NCBI GenBank assembly: GCA_907165275.2
Contig: OU015651.1
Location: forward strand, 13,848,501-13,912,500
Direction of reading: 5' to 3'
From: Zygaena filipendulae
Lineage: Eukaryota > Arthropoda > Insecta > Lepidoptera > Zygaenidae
DNA length: 64,000 nucleotides
Shown: piece after piece, positions 44,304 through 54,954 of the stretch
Position numbering within the stretch: position 1 is the first letter of the stretch
Layout: each line of letters begins with the position of its first letter
Translations under genes and position numbers: made by a program
The notes under the pieces: model-generated
Databases searched by the model: none
The model's input: the letters and a program-made list of their open reading frames with translations, nothing else
What the model was told of the DNA's origin: nothing

Positions 44304-44430
44304 CACTTAGAGTCGTTTTAATGATTACTTAATTTTAAGTAAGGATTTTTAAAACCAATCTGCCACAATCAGAGACGTTCAGTAAATAATGTTAATTGAT
44401 ATTTAACTAATTAAGTTAAACCTCCTAAGA
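44304..44430 (+). mobile_element. Left half of the near-palindromic MITE
   Basis: CGCACTTAGAGTCG, TTTTAATGATTACTTAATTT, CTGCCACAATCAGAGACG and TTAATTGATATTTAAC match the left arm of 871-1111. The right arm is absent. Confidence 0.75.
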
Positions 44431-45018
44431 TAGTAACACTTGAAAAGTACGAGTGAGTCATGCACTACGAACAAACTTTATGGAGTAGGCTAAAAATGTA
44501 TTAGCACGATAAAAAACCAAACATTAAAATTGTGCCGGTCTCATTAATGTAAAACTCCCTTCGAAAATTTACGCGAGGTGACCTCGGGCTATGAACCTTT
44601 CATTCCATAGCAGAACCCAAACGTCACCATGTCAATTTTTAATTCTGGCATAAAAAATAAAATTGCACATTAATTATTTTTCTTCTTTCGCATATAATAT
44701 TGTATATCGCATTTAGGAAAATAAAATAGATGTACTTAGGTATTTGCCGTATTTTTATTTTGCATTGCATTGTTGAATTTTTTGCAGTTTGAAACCATGG
44801 CACTATACATACCTAGTTTAGATAATCTTTCCCTGAGCTCTTGGTGAACACTGAAGATATACGTGTGTAAAAGCTCGAAACGTAATATATTATCTTCTAG
44901 CGCACATAAAAGCCGCTAATCCGGAAATTATATAAATTGTTTTGCATTACCGTATTGCATATCATGGTTTTCTTTGTGATTAATCAGTGCTTTTTATTCA
45001 TTTATATTTTATATTAGT
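44431..45018. other. No gene seen
   Basis: AT-rich, nothing recognised. Confidence 0.5.
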
Positions 45019-45019
45019 T

Positions 45020-45061
45020 ACTAGCTGTGCCCCGCGGTTTCGGAATTCCCGCAGGAACTTC
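45020..45061 (-). mobile_element. Helitron-like tail, truncated
   Basis: CTAGCTGTGCCCCGCGGTTT followed by CGGAATTCCCGCAGGAAC, then unrelated sequence. Overlapping ORFs at 44987-45350 are unsupported. Confidence 0.75.
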
Positions 45062-45475
45062 ACAGTCGTTTGTAAGTTATGCGCTTACCAACACATTTGT
45101 CGATTCATTTTTTATTACACGAAAGCACATTCTATCAAAGTCTTCAATAACCTTACATTTACGTACAGCAAACGAGACTTTCATCTGTGAATATAAAACG
45201 TTAGAACACAGAAATAGCCCCCATTCATGTTTAGCACGACCAAAACACATTCGCGGCACACAAAAAATGTATACAATTTCACACCCTCTAAAGATGCGGA
45301 CACCGTGTGGTGTCTGGTGGTTTTTAAGGTTCTGTGCTAGATGGTTCTGAGGAACTCAGACTTGGCTCACTCTCTCTCTCTGTCCGTCTGTCATTCCTTA
45401 GTTATTAAGTATGTAATCATTATGTTAACGATTGGATCAACGGTGATATTATGTTTTAACAAACAAAAAATCTTT

Positions 45476-45716
45476 ACGACCCGATTGGCGCAGTAGGTCA
45501 ATATGACTACCCGCTAATCAAGGGGTTCCGGGTTCGATTCCCGGTGGAGTCGATTTTGTGTTATGAACACAGGGTTCCATTTTCACGTCTGGGTGTTTTT
45601 ATACTATATCTATAGTATAATATATATGTTATTCCATGTAGTAAATACTACGTTTGCTTCTTTTCCACGACACAAGCTAATAATAGCTTACTGTGCAGTG
45701 GGATCAAGTAGATCTC
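45476..45716 (+). mobile_element. tRNA-derived SINE, copy 2
   Basis: A box TTGGCGCAGTAGG (45485-45497), perfect B box GGTTCGATTCC (45531-45541), and the same body as 27118-27388 (TTATGAACACAGGGTTCC, ACACAAGCTAATAATAGCTT). It lacks the ATT tail: a Helitron-like element begins at 45716, so the SINE tail was truncated by that insertion or by deletion. Confidence 0.9.
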
Positions 45717-46110
45717 TGAGCTGTTCCCTGCAGTTTCACCCGCGTTAATTTCGGAGTTCCCGTGGGAATTCCGGATTAAAATATAGCCTATGTTACTCAG
45801 GGATAATGTAGCTTTCTAATGTTGAAAGAATTTTTGAAATCGGTCCAGTAGTTTTGAGTTAAATCGTAACAAACAAACAATAAATCAAATCTTCCTTTTT
45901 ATGATATTAGTATTGACCAGCTGTTCCCCTCGGTTTCAGCCACGTTAATTTTGGAGTTTCCGTGGAAACTCCGGGATAAAAATTACCCTATGTCCTTCTC
46001 TTGCCAGGGGTACGGCAATGTGTATGCAAAATTTCATGACTATCAGTTGAGCCGTTAAGGCGTGAAAGCGTAACAGAGTTACTTTCGCATTTATAATATT
46101 ATTGGGGATT
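45717..46110 (-). mobile_element. Two Helitron-like elements in tandem
   Basis: The first (45717-45912: GAGCTGTTCCCTGCAGTTTC, AAATCGGTCCAGTAGTTTTG, TATGATATTAGTAT) belongs to the GGTCCAGTAG subtype. The second (45915-46110: CAGCTGTTCCCCTCGGTTTC, GAGCCGTTAAGGCGTGAAAG, TATAATATTATTGGGGATT) is the common subtype. Same orientation, two bases apart. Confidence 0.85.
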
Positions 46111-46489
46111 AAAAAAAAAAGTGAACGACGTTTTATATGGAACCCTCAACCTTTTTATACTCTTTTAGCGTTATCCTCCCCTATCTACTACAGCTGCGAC
46201 ATTATGAAAGTCGTGCTCTCGCGGTTTCGGAATACGGAAACACGAAGCCATCTGATGATTATCAGAAGTTGTTACAGAATAGGGCTTTTGGAGACATAAG
46301 ACGATAGATAAGACGAATATTTAGATTGGATTTCCAATAATGAAAGGGGTAACGGACGTGTGTGTTTTTTTGTGGCCTTTTTCTTTATTTTTTTTTAAAG
46401 AAAGTAAACTTCTTATAATTGAATTTAAAATATTTTGAGACTAATTAACTTTCATATCAAATGCGGTCAACTCTTAATAATCCTACTAT

Positions 46490-46712
46490 CCTACTAATAT
46501 TATACGAGTAAACGCGTAAGTTTGTAAAAATGTATGGATGGATGGATTGATGGATGTTTGTTACTTTTTCACGCAAAAACTACTGGATGGATTTAAATGA
46601 AACTTTACAATAATATAGCTTATACATCAGATTAACACATAGGATACTTTTCATCCCGCAATCCCCACGGGAACTCTGAAATTAACGCGGGTGAAACCGC
46701 GGGGCACAACTA
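46490..46712 (+). mobile_element. Helitron-like element, full length
   Basis: A|TCCTACTAATATTATACGAG, a GGAT/GATG microsatellite, TTTTTCACGCAAAAACTACT, then ACGCGGGTGAAACCGCGGGG and CACAACTAG|T. Confidence 0.85.
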
Positions 46713-46862
46713 GTATTAGTTTTTAGTATTAAAATTTCAACCTCTGTAAGTTATTAATAACGTCTTTGCCTGATGAGACTTGCTGACAGATAATTTGTAA
46801 TTTCTTCTTTTACTACGAGCTCAACAAAAACTTTCTTGGAATATTTTCTTTTATTCTAATGA

Positions 46863-47019
46863 AACGACATGAAAATCAATAGTAATCTATTGATTTTCAT
46901 GTCGTGGTCGATTTACTGTCGTTCTCTATTGATTTTTATATGGAACCTCTTTGGAAATATCACCTGTCAAATACAAAGGGGTTAACCTCAGAAGAATAAC
47001 TTATTCTTCTGAGAGGTTA
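46863..47019. repeat. Two adjacent hairpins
   Basis: 46863-46905: ACGACATGAAAATCAATAG and its perfect 19-bp inverse with a 4-base loop (TAAT). 46983-47019: AACCTCAGAAGAATAA and the inverse TTATTCTTCTGAGAGGTT, complementary apart from a 2-base bulge. CTATTGATTTT reappears at 46926, in the same orientation as the right arm. Confidence 0.75.
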
Positions 47020-47189
47020 ACATATATCGGGTGTAGTTTTGAGGAGAATAACTACTTGCCAATGAAGTACCTAATAGTTTCTGATGCCCGTTCATTTTTT
47101 TTTCTTGTAAAAATCAACTGGCATTAGTCTCGTAAAAACTTGAAAATGGCTCCGTCGATTTTGATACATTTATTTTTTGTTGTGTTCGT

Positions 47190-47280
47190 AATAGTAAGGA
47201 TAAGGTTTGTATTTAAGAAAATTAGGAGTTCATACGGGAAATCCGAAACTCATTCGGGTGAGACCGCGGGCGCAACTAGT
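47190..47280 (+). mobile_element. Helitron-like tail
   Basis: GTAAGGATAAGGTTTGTATT and CGGGTGAGACCGCGGGCGC then AACTAG|T, with most of the body deleted. Confidence 0.6.
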
Positions 47281-47281
47281 T

Positions 47282-48147
47282 AATGATAAATAAAAATACA
47301 TTCATAAATGTAGAGAATGGACATAAATCGGAAGCAAAAATAGATAACGACCTTAATTTAATCATAAAAAATACTGATTGTGGAATTGTGTAAAAATATG
47401 CTATAGAAAATTATATTCAAAGAACAGAGCCGTCATAACAGTATTCATTGCTTCTTTTCCTCGTAAAGAATTAGAAATAAGTAATGTCGCAAAGAAACCA
47501 TCTAATTTTACTTTCGACAATGTTTATTATTTATTAGTGTTGTCCCTTCCATACTGATTTTCCTATCGGCCCAACATTCGGTTCGAGACAAAAACTACGG
47601 CACTATTCTGGTCAAAATCGATTTGTCGAAGTCGTATTTGATAGAAATTTGATATAATAAATAACTATTTTATAATTTTAATCTGGATATGGTAAATGAT
47701 TTCGATGTGATCGAAAGCGTATAATTTTAGAAAAATCGGTATTCAAATCCAGTTCTAATCATATAATTTTCGTCAACAAAATAAGTGATAGGTTATCTTT
47801 CATGAAACACAAATCAGTATGATATATTTAATATATAGATATTTAGATATATTTAGTTATGATATATAGTTATATTCGTATCCTGGAAACCGAGCAATCG
47901 TTGCGGCATATTCATTTGTTCTTATTGATAACATGTCATACACTATTCAAGAATTTTTCCGTTATAGTTGAACTCTGGCATTTTTTTTTTCATAAATCAT
48001 TATTGTGTACGTACAATATACATAATATAGTAAACAATAGTATTTGAAAGAATTAAATGAGAAATACACCAATCGGATTGTCATTTACTATCTTTGTCCA
48101 TCCGTGTTTTATTCATTCACTAAGCAGTAGTAAGCTTTTTATTTCTT
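47282..48147. other. No gene seen
   Basis: AT-rich; the 62-codon ORF at 47859-48047 is unrecognised. Confidence 0.5.
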
Positions 48148-48352
48148 ACTAGCTGTTCCCCACGGTTTCACCCGCGTTAATTTCGGAGATTCCGCGGGAA
48201 TTACAGGACAAAAAGTGACCTATGTTCTTTCCTGTACCCCTGACAATGTATATGCAAAATTTCATGATGATCGGTTGAGCCATGTAGGCGTGAAAGCGTA
48301 ACAGACACACAGACAGAGTTACTTTCGCATTTATAATATTAGTGGGAATTTT
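48148..48352 (-). mobile_element. Helitron-like element, full length
   Basis: CTAGCTGTTCCCCACGGTTT, GGACAAAAAGTGACCTATGT, TGATGATCGGTTGAGCCATG and TTATAATATTAGTGGGAAT. The 78-codon ORF at 48149-48385 is its shadow. Confidence 0.9.
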
Positions 48353-48354
48353 TT

Positions 48355-49160
48355 TGTTCAAACATTTTCTTTTTAGAATTTTCAATTGTTCGTCTAAAGA
48401 TTACCCATCACCAAAACGTTTTAGCAGTGAAGCCATTGATACTTAACTTATAATGTCATTGAGTGAAGCATCGAACCGAAAACTTATTCTATCAGAATAG
48501 GGACGCCGAGCTTTTGTGAGGGCTGAATACAAATTCGATGATATAGAAGGTTCCGCGTTCTTCAAGTTGTGGGACCCAGATTTTGTTATAAATTTTTAAA
48601 TTTATTCACATAATATCTAGTAAATTACAGTCTATTTTTTTATAATGTTTTTCTAGATTCTGCCATTATCATTTTTTATGTGATTGACATTGCTGCGGCT
48701 TATGTTTCTTTTTCACCTTGACGTGACCTTAGCGAGAAAGGTCGACTTCGGTTAAACAAGTAACTCTCCAAAGAACATACTAAAGCCAGGCTTCAAGATA
48801 CATACCTACGTACCTGCTTACGTTTTTATATAGAATGTCCTTTACAAGCTCGCATCAAATTCTCACAGAACGGAATTTAACTAAGTACCTAGATGATACA
48901 AAGACTGTTATTCTTTTGAAATAACGAATGTACATAGAAAGTATTAAACTCATACTGAAAGACTACTCAAATAAGTGCGTCTCGAGAACTTTTATCGTGG
49001 TCTCAAGTAGACACCTATTCGGGTCGCCTTTGTTTGTCTCAATATCAGAAGGTAAATTCATGCTTACATGTCATGTAAGAAATAGAAATATAAATAAAGA
49101 AATAAACTGAGAAATCATTGAGAAAAGAGCTTTACGTTTGATTTGTAGGTGCATCATAAT
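48355..49160. other. No gene seen
   Basis: AT-rich; the ORF at 48928-49110 is unrecognised. Confidence 0.5.
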
Positions 49161-49164
49161 ATAC

Positions 49165-49335
49165 GTTGAATGGTCCGTCAGCGCAATGGCAACTCGCGAG
49201 TTCTATTTACATGAATATATTTTTATAGACGTACGTACGTCAAAAATTTGTTTTTTTTTTGTTTGGAGACGATAATCAAATACCTACTGAATAGCCTCCT
49301 TCAATACGTCTCTCGTTGTACCTTAAACCCTGTAA
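49165..49335 (+). mobile_element. Right half of the ACAGGGTGT element
   Basis: GTCCGTCAGCGCAATGGCAA, a T-run, CTACTGAATAGCCTCCTTCA and GTACCTTAAACCCTGTA line up with the right half of 31504-31812. Confidence 0.65.
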
Positions 49336-49339
49336 TTAA

Positions 49340-49948
49340 ATTAATAAACATTTTAAACACTGAGATGAATAGTATTTTTTGCGTCTATTACCAAATAAAC
49401 CAAGCTAACGATATGGACGGTTGGTATATTTTTTCTAAACCTACAACCTATTTTTACGTACGTGCTGGCCACTAAGAAAAAATATTCAAAACTCGAATTC
49501 CATGCAATGTAAACAATCTTGAAGTAACCGCTTTAATATTCTTTCACTACGTATGTAGTTATATAGCATTGATAAATACGACGGCTCGTTAAAATTACTG
49601 CACTCTTCCATACCCGTTCTATATTACAGACTTGAGTACCACAACGGGCGGTAATGTTAGAAACAGTTATTGAAGGTAACGCAAACACGAGATACGTGGA
49701 GACTTCCTATCATTATTATATTATTCACTATTGTTGCAAGACTAGAATGTAATATTCACAATTTAGTACAGAGATGTTACACATAGAGCGACTGTTTCGT
49801 TCAAAATTCCGTGCGAAATTGAAAATTAAAATGTATTTGTTACGTTTTTAAACCGAAACTGTTTCATTTCTGTCGCGTGTACTAAGTTTTTTTTTCTACC
49901 CTAATCATCAGTCGTTTTCATCGTCATTAATTACCTTAAATCATATTG
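49340..49948. other. No gene seen
   Basis: AT-rich, nothing recognised. Confidence 0.5.
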
Positions 49949-49949
49949 C

Positions 49950-50155
49950 ACTAGCTGTGCCCCGCGGTTTCACCCGCGGGGTAATTTTGGATTTCCTGCG
50001 GGAATTCCGGGATAAAAAGTACCCTATGTCCTTTTCTGTACCCCTGACAACGTTCATGCCAAATTTCATCCAAATCCAATCAGCCGTTTTTGTGTGATTG
50101 AGTAACAAACATCCAAACATCCACTCTTTCACATTTTTAATATTAGTAGGATAGA
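49950..50155 (-). mobile_element. Helitron-like element, subtype 2
   Basis: CTAGCTGTGCCCCGCGGTTT, GGGATAAAAAGTACCCTATG, TCCAATCAGCCGTTTTTGTG, ACATCCAAACATCCACTC and TTTAATATTAGTAGGAT. The CATCCAAACATCC motif replaces the CAGA run of subtype 1. Confidence 0.9.
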
Positions 50156-50269
50156 TGTGTCAGAATAGTCATTAAATACTGTTAATACTGAATCAAGTCA
50201 GAGAAAGATAATGTGTGAATAGATACCTTTTCAAAATACCTATATAACGACCTACTTTGTGATTAGATG

Positions 50270-50468
50270 GACCCTAACTAATAATATAAATCAAATAGTA
50301 ACTCTATCTGTCTGTCTGTCTGTAACCTATCCAGGCCTTAACCACCTAATTGATCATCATGAAATTTTAACGTTGTCAAGGGTAAAGGGACATAGGTTAC
50401 TTTTTATCGCAGCATTTCCGCTGGAAATCCGAAATTAGCCCGAGTGAAACCGCGGGGAAAAGCTAGTA
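50270..50468 (+). mobile_element. Helitron-like element
   Basis: ACTAATAATATAAATCAAAT, a CTGT run, ATTGATCATCATGAAATTTT, AAGGGACATAGGTTACTTTT, and GTGAAACCGCGGGGAAAAGC then TAGT. Confidence 0.85.
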
Positions 50469-50469
50469 A

Positions 50470-50775
50470 GATATTGTTCGGTACGTGCAGTGTAGGTACA
50501 GTAACTATTTCGATATAAGCGAGTTTAAAAAAGGTATCAAAACCGCTCATTGCCTTTTGCTTTGTTCCATATGAAATCGACATTAAACAATCAATTAGTC
50601 TCTAAGGGCGATGGATCTTCAAAGGTTACCTAAATCTTGTTCGACAAAAACACTTTACAAGCCGCAGGTAACTAGAACTCTCAAATCTTAGCTCAGATCA
50701 AAGTAATATTAATAAAGACAGTAGCAATCAAAATAATACGACTCCTCTATAGAAAATGAAGAACATCCTTAGGTA
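50470..50775. other. No gene seen
   Basis: AT-rich, nothing recognised. Confidence 0.5.
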
Positions 50776-50910
50776 TCTACTAATAAATGCGAAAGTGAGA
50801 TGTTTGTTTGTTACGCTTTCACGCCTTCGGCTCAGCCGATCGTCATGAAATTTTGCAAACACAATATCAGCCGTACAGAGAAGGACATAGGGCGGGTGAA
50901 ACTGCAATAA
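50776..50910 (+). mobile_element. Helitron-like element with internal deletion
   Basis: TCTACTAATAAATGCGAAAG, GTTTGTTACGCTTTCACGCC, AGAGAAGGACATAGGGCGGG directly joined to TGAAACTGCAATAA. About 50 bp of the usual 3' module is missing just before a foldback insertion. Confidence 0.8.
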
Positions 50911-50915
50911 TTTTT

Positions 50916-51525
50916 TCATTACTCATACTCGGAAAGTAGGTCTGAAGTTGCCTGAGAAGCGGGTTGAAAGTAACCCTTTTCAGCCCTAGGGAGAATCGCT
51001 TTCAACTGACAACTGTCAAATTATAAAAAAAAAACTAGGTCTATTTTCACATTTCTATTGAACCATGTTTCAACTTTTTATACAGCCAGCGCGATGTAAA
51101 ATTGAAATAACGTAAAGTTTAAGTAGGTATTAATTAAAATAAAATTCACTCACTTTTTCTTAAGCTAATTCCTATTTATATTTTTTTATTTTCTTTAATT
51201 AATACTTAATAATTAAAGATAATATTTTTTTTTAGGTCGCCACAATGTAAATAAAAAATACTGGCTGAATAGCTAGCTGGCCAAAGAAAAAGAAATAGGT
51301 GGGAAAGTGTCAAGCGACTATCCGATCTTCACTCATTTTTTCTTTAGCTAATTCCTATTTTTATTTTGACTTTCCTTGCATTCGTAATGAAAAGCACAGT
51401 GTTACCCTCGGGAGAAAGACTTATTTAGTGCCTCGAACTATTGGCGCCCTCGCTACGCTCGGGCGCCAAACCCCGTCTCGGCACTAAATGAGTTACTTTC
51501 ACCCCTTGGATAACAATGTACTATT
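50916..51525 (+). mobile_element. Foldback element, long form, copy 3
   Basis: Nearly identical to 17396-18006, including the GGCGCC-stem hairpin (TTGGCGCCCTCGCTACGCTC region). It abuts the short-form copy at 51526 with no intervening base. Confidence 0.92.
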
Positions 51526-51893
51526 TCATTACTCATACTCGGAAAGTAGGTCTGAAGTTGCCTGAGAAGCGGGTTGAAAGTAACACTTTTCAGCCCTAGG
51601 GAGAATCGCTTTCAACTGACAGCTGGATATTGCAGAAACTCAAGTTTTTTTTTATGTCATAGGGGGCATACTGACTGGCCAGTAGCGCACCTAATGGTTG
51701 ATTTATGTAAAATAAAATTCATTAATTTTTTCTTTAGCTAATTATTTTTTTATTTTGACTTTCCTTGCATTCGTAATGAAAAGCACAGTGTTATCCTCGG
51801 GAGAAAGACTTGTTTGGTCCCTCGGTCTATTGGCCAAACCCCGTCTCGAGACTAAATAAGTTACTTTCACCCCTAGGATAACAATATACTATT
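51526..51893 (+). mobile_element. Foldback element, short form, copy 3
   Basis: TCATTACTCATACTCGGAAA to AACAATATACTATT, with interior TATGTCATAGGGGGCATACT and CCTAATGGTTGATTTATG. It is in direct tandem with the long form. Confidence 0.92.
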
Positions 51894-51895
51894 GC

Positions 51896-52008
51896 ATACT
51901 AACATGTTGTCAAGGGTACAGAAAAGGATATAGGTAGTGTGCTTTTATCCCGGAATTTCCGCGGGATCTTCGAAATTAGCGCGGGCGAAACCGCGCGGAA
52001 CAGCTAGT
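51896..52008 (+). mobile_element. Helitron-like 3' half
   Basis: CATACTAACATGTTGTCAAG, TTATCCCGGAATTTCCGCGG, and GCGGGCGAAACCGCGCGGAA then CAGCTAG|T. Its left limit coincides with the end of the foldback pair. Confidence 0.8.
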
Positions 52009-52009
52009 T

Positions 52010-52283
52010 GTAGGTACGAATATACGAAAGCTAAGCCACAAAGAGATAATAGGCCCATTTACTTATACGAGACCCGCTCGTTGAGAAGGCTAATTAATGA
52101 AGGAGCGATGTTAGTTCATTACTACTTGTCTGAATCAAATTCGCGAACAGTTCCCGCTGCCTATTCAGTGATGTAATGGAATGGAAATCGCGTTGAAACA
52201 GGATCGAAGACTCAACTATGCTATTAAACTACGTTACAGCTTTGATGTTTGTGAATGGGATATAAGTCCCGTACTCAGAGCTG
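52010..52283. other. No gene seen
   Basis: No recognised repeat; the ORF at 51937-52176 begins in a repeat. Confidence 0.45.
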
Positions 52284-52480
52284 TTAGGGGACTGTTAAAT
52301 ACGCGATATTTTTTATTAAGCTGACCGTTACAATGGGTGTGTTGACTACATTTTTTTGGTCCGTCTTGTAGAAAAAATAATTAGGGGACTGTTAAATACG
52401 CGATATTTATTTTTATTAAGCTGACCGTTACAATGGGTGTGTTGACTACATTTTTTTGGTCCGTCTTGTAGAAAAAATAA
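52284..52480 (+). repeat. Local tandem duplication, about 97 + 100 bp
   Basis: TTAGGGGACTGTTAAATACG occurs at 52284 and 52381. The copies are nearly identical through CCGTCTTGTAGAAAAAATAA, differing mainly by 3 extra bases in the T/A-rich part. The unit includes flanking DNA plus the first 48 bp of a CRE-MITE, so duplication followed the MITE insertion. Confidence 0.95.
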
Positions 52481-52787
52481 AAAATATCGGTCACGTATTT
52501 TTTGCTTTTTTTTCGTAATCAAAAATTAACGGCGATACATTGGGTTGAAGTTTCGCGTGACGTCACTAACCGGTGCAGTTAGTATGGCGGCTTATACCGG
52601 TTAGTGACGTCACGAGCCCCCACCCTAAACTTTGAGGCGCTTTATCTCTGTATATTTTCATTTATTTTAAAAAGCAAAATAGATGTCTATTATTATTTTA
52701 TATTTGTATTTTTATTTGTACTTTTATTATTTTATAACTGACGGACTAATCAGAATTTTGATTTTCAAAAGTCGTCAACATCCCTAT
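52333..52787 (+). mobile_element. CRE-MITE copy 7, with duplicated left end
   Basis: ATGGGTGTGTTGACTACA (twice, because of the local duplication) to GTCGTCAACATCCCTAT. Both GTGACGTCAC sites are intact, separated by TAACCGGTGCAG and TATACCGGTTAG. A TATTTGTATTTTTATTTG stretch enlarges the right arm. Confidence 0.9.
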
Positions 52788-52879
52788 TGTTTTTACTTAC
52801 CTACTCCATAGCACACTTCTTATTTTTTGGTATTCAAAGTTTTTTTTGATTGTTTGTTTGTTTAATCAATCATCTTGGT

Positions 52880-53098
52880 GTATATGCAAAAGTAACTCTG
52901 CTTGTTTGTCCCCTTTTCACGTCATAACTACTCAACCACAGTAAATATAGCTTAAACTATATATTTATTTACCGTGACTCAACAATGAAATTTTGCATAA
53001 CTTACACGTTGTCAACAGAAAGGAAGAACGCCCATGTTTTATCGGAATTCCTGCGGGAACTTCGAAATTTTTGCGGGCGTAACTACGGGGAGCTAGTT
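52880..53098 (+). mobile_element. Helitron-like element with inner palindromic insertion
   Basis: TATGCAAAAGTAACTCTGC, CATAACTACTCAACCA, then a foldback CAGTAAATATAGCTTAAACT/ATATATTTATTTACCGTG, then CAATGAAATTTTGCATAACT and the tail TTGCGGGCGTAACTACGGGG and CTAG|T. Confidence 0.75.
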
Positions 53099-53099
53099 A

Positions 53100-53745
53100 T
53101 AGATATTATGTTTCTTTCTATCTCTCTTTTTTTGTTTATCCGTAATTTTACGCTGCTTCATATTTGAATTATTATTAGAAAATAAAACTGATAAAGAAAA
53201 CCGCATTTAGTTCATGCAGAGTCATGGAATTTCAAGTATGGTGGAAACAGCTTACTAGCTATACGTCCCGCGGTGCGAACGCAAATTTTACGCGCCGCCC
53301 ACGCACTCATCGACTGGTTTTGTGTTTAAATTACGAACGTAATTTTACATAAAAACTTTTACACGTAATTTTTTTTGTTCGTTGAGTCTACTCCACGAAC
53401 TTCCAGTTTCAAGTCTTCATAACACACCTGAAGAGACAAAACAAACGACGTCTTGGATTGCACAGTTTATTTCGGGGAAGCACGAGTCGTCAGAGTCACG
53501 TCAAATTTACACTCGCCTGCGTGAGTGACTTGAGGCTTGGCCCAGGTTCATAAGAGAAGCGTGAGCGACGCTGAAATTCACGCAAACAGCACACGCAGGC
53601 AGCAGTTTTTAGTACACTATTACAATATTATATTCTTTGAACTTTATGAACTAGTGTTGTGGTTTATGAAGTCTTTTAAACTGTGAAACCAGTTTCACCC
53701 TCGTTAATTTTGGCGTTCCCGCGGGAACTCCGTGAAATCCGTTCT
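53100..53745. other. No gene seen; CpG patches and tail scraps
   Basis: 53255-53340 has a degenerate CTAGCTATACGTCCCGCGGT. 53690-53745 has GTTTCACCCTCGTTAATTTT and GTTCCCGCGGGAACTCCG (Helitron-like scraps, minus). At 53515-53606 GCCTGCGTG recurs inverted (CACGCAGGC) about 80 bp away. Confidence 0.45.
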
Positions 53746-53749
53746 TAAC

Positions 53750-54770
53750 TGACGTCTCCTACCTAATAACCTGACAAACACCTTCACAGGTCAAATATAA
53801 TAATTTTTGAAATTTCGTGTTTAGTCAGTAAGTCAGTTTTGTTTTTGAGCTTATTTGGACACAACTGACGCAAAATGGTTCTTCTGTCACATTTCTTGGC
53901 TTAGGAGAGCTTCAACAATTAAATAGATAATAATGTATACTGTTATGATTAAATCGCTGAAACTGGGGTCGCGCCTCAGCATTCAGTCAAACGTTAGAAG
54001 ATATATAAACTTTGCGTTGATAGATTCCTATGAATTTATCCTGTCACATTTCTTCACTGGATATCATTTCACATGCTCTACACGTGTGACTTTATCTATC
54101 ATTGTCAATCAAATGTGATTTGGAAAAGGATTATCAGTGAAATATGGCTTGTTGTTGGGTGGAGGTCGTACTGAACGCGTGTTCTTTATTCTCAACCACC
54201 ATTCAGCAAACATGTTTTTTTCTAAAAAAGATACTTAGGTTCTCTAAAGAAAACCGTGTACTTTCATCTTGGGGATATTTCTTGATCATAGTTAAAAAAT
54301 TACATTTATCCCGGAACGAAGAGTTCCAGAGGGAATCTCAAAATTAAAACTAAAACCGCGAGGAGTCAGGTTGTAATAATTAAGCAATTTGGCTCTGATG
54401 TTAAAACAATGACACTAGGTACTAGGTAGGTCTACAAATAAAAAATATATAAGTGAAAGTTTTTTTTTTTTTTTTTTAATATTTAAAAGTAACAAAACAT
54501 TTTCAATTAAAAGTCCTCTTAAATCGCGGTGCTTTCAACTGTCAGAAACAAAAAACAATGGATCTGCAAAGAGAAATTATTACAAAAATTATTTATTTAA
54601 AGGTATTATATTATATTAAATTATAATTATATTCTTTGCTGTTGATTAAAAAGGTTTGGGTTTTTTTTTTATTTTTGATTTGCTTAGTTGACCAAAGTAA
54701 GTAAATATAGTAAATATTATTGTAGAAAAATTTTAATTTTTTTTTATTTACTGTGAAAATGTTAGTTGTT
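53750..54770. other. No gene seen; tail scrap and poly-T
   Basis: 54285-54375 is a degenerate Helitron-like tail (ATTTATCCCGGAACGAAG, TAAAACCGCGAGGAGTCAG). A poly-T run lies at 54461-54478. ORFs at 53933-54347 and 54611-54823 are unrecognised. Confidence 0.45.
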
Positions 54771-54935
54771 TGGTCACAGCTCGCCTGATGTGAAGTGAGT
54801 GTGGCTGAAGATTGTAAACGCACCTAGCCTGGAATGGGAACTGGTTCTCAAGTGAAGCTGGCGGAACGCACCGTTAGGTGCTTGGCGACAAATTTTACTC
54901 TCGGTTTTCCTCACGAAGTTTTCCTTCACTGAAAT
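54770..54935 (+). repeat. CACCTGATG / CACCGTTAGGTGCTTGG repeat, copy 2
   Basis: CAGCTCGCCTGATGTGAAGT, CACCTAGCCTGGAATGGGAA, GGTTCTCAAGTGAAGCTGG and CACCGTTAGGTGCTTGGCGA match 26335-26530. It continues into TTTTCCTTCACTGAAATC. Confidence 0.75.
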
Positions 54936-54954
54936 CTCAAGCTAATTGTTATGG

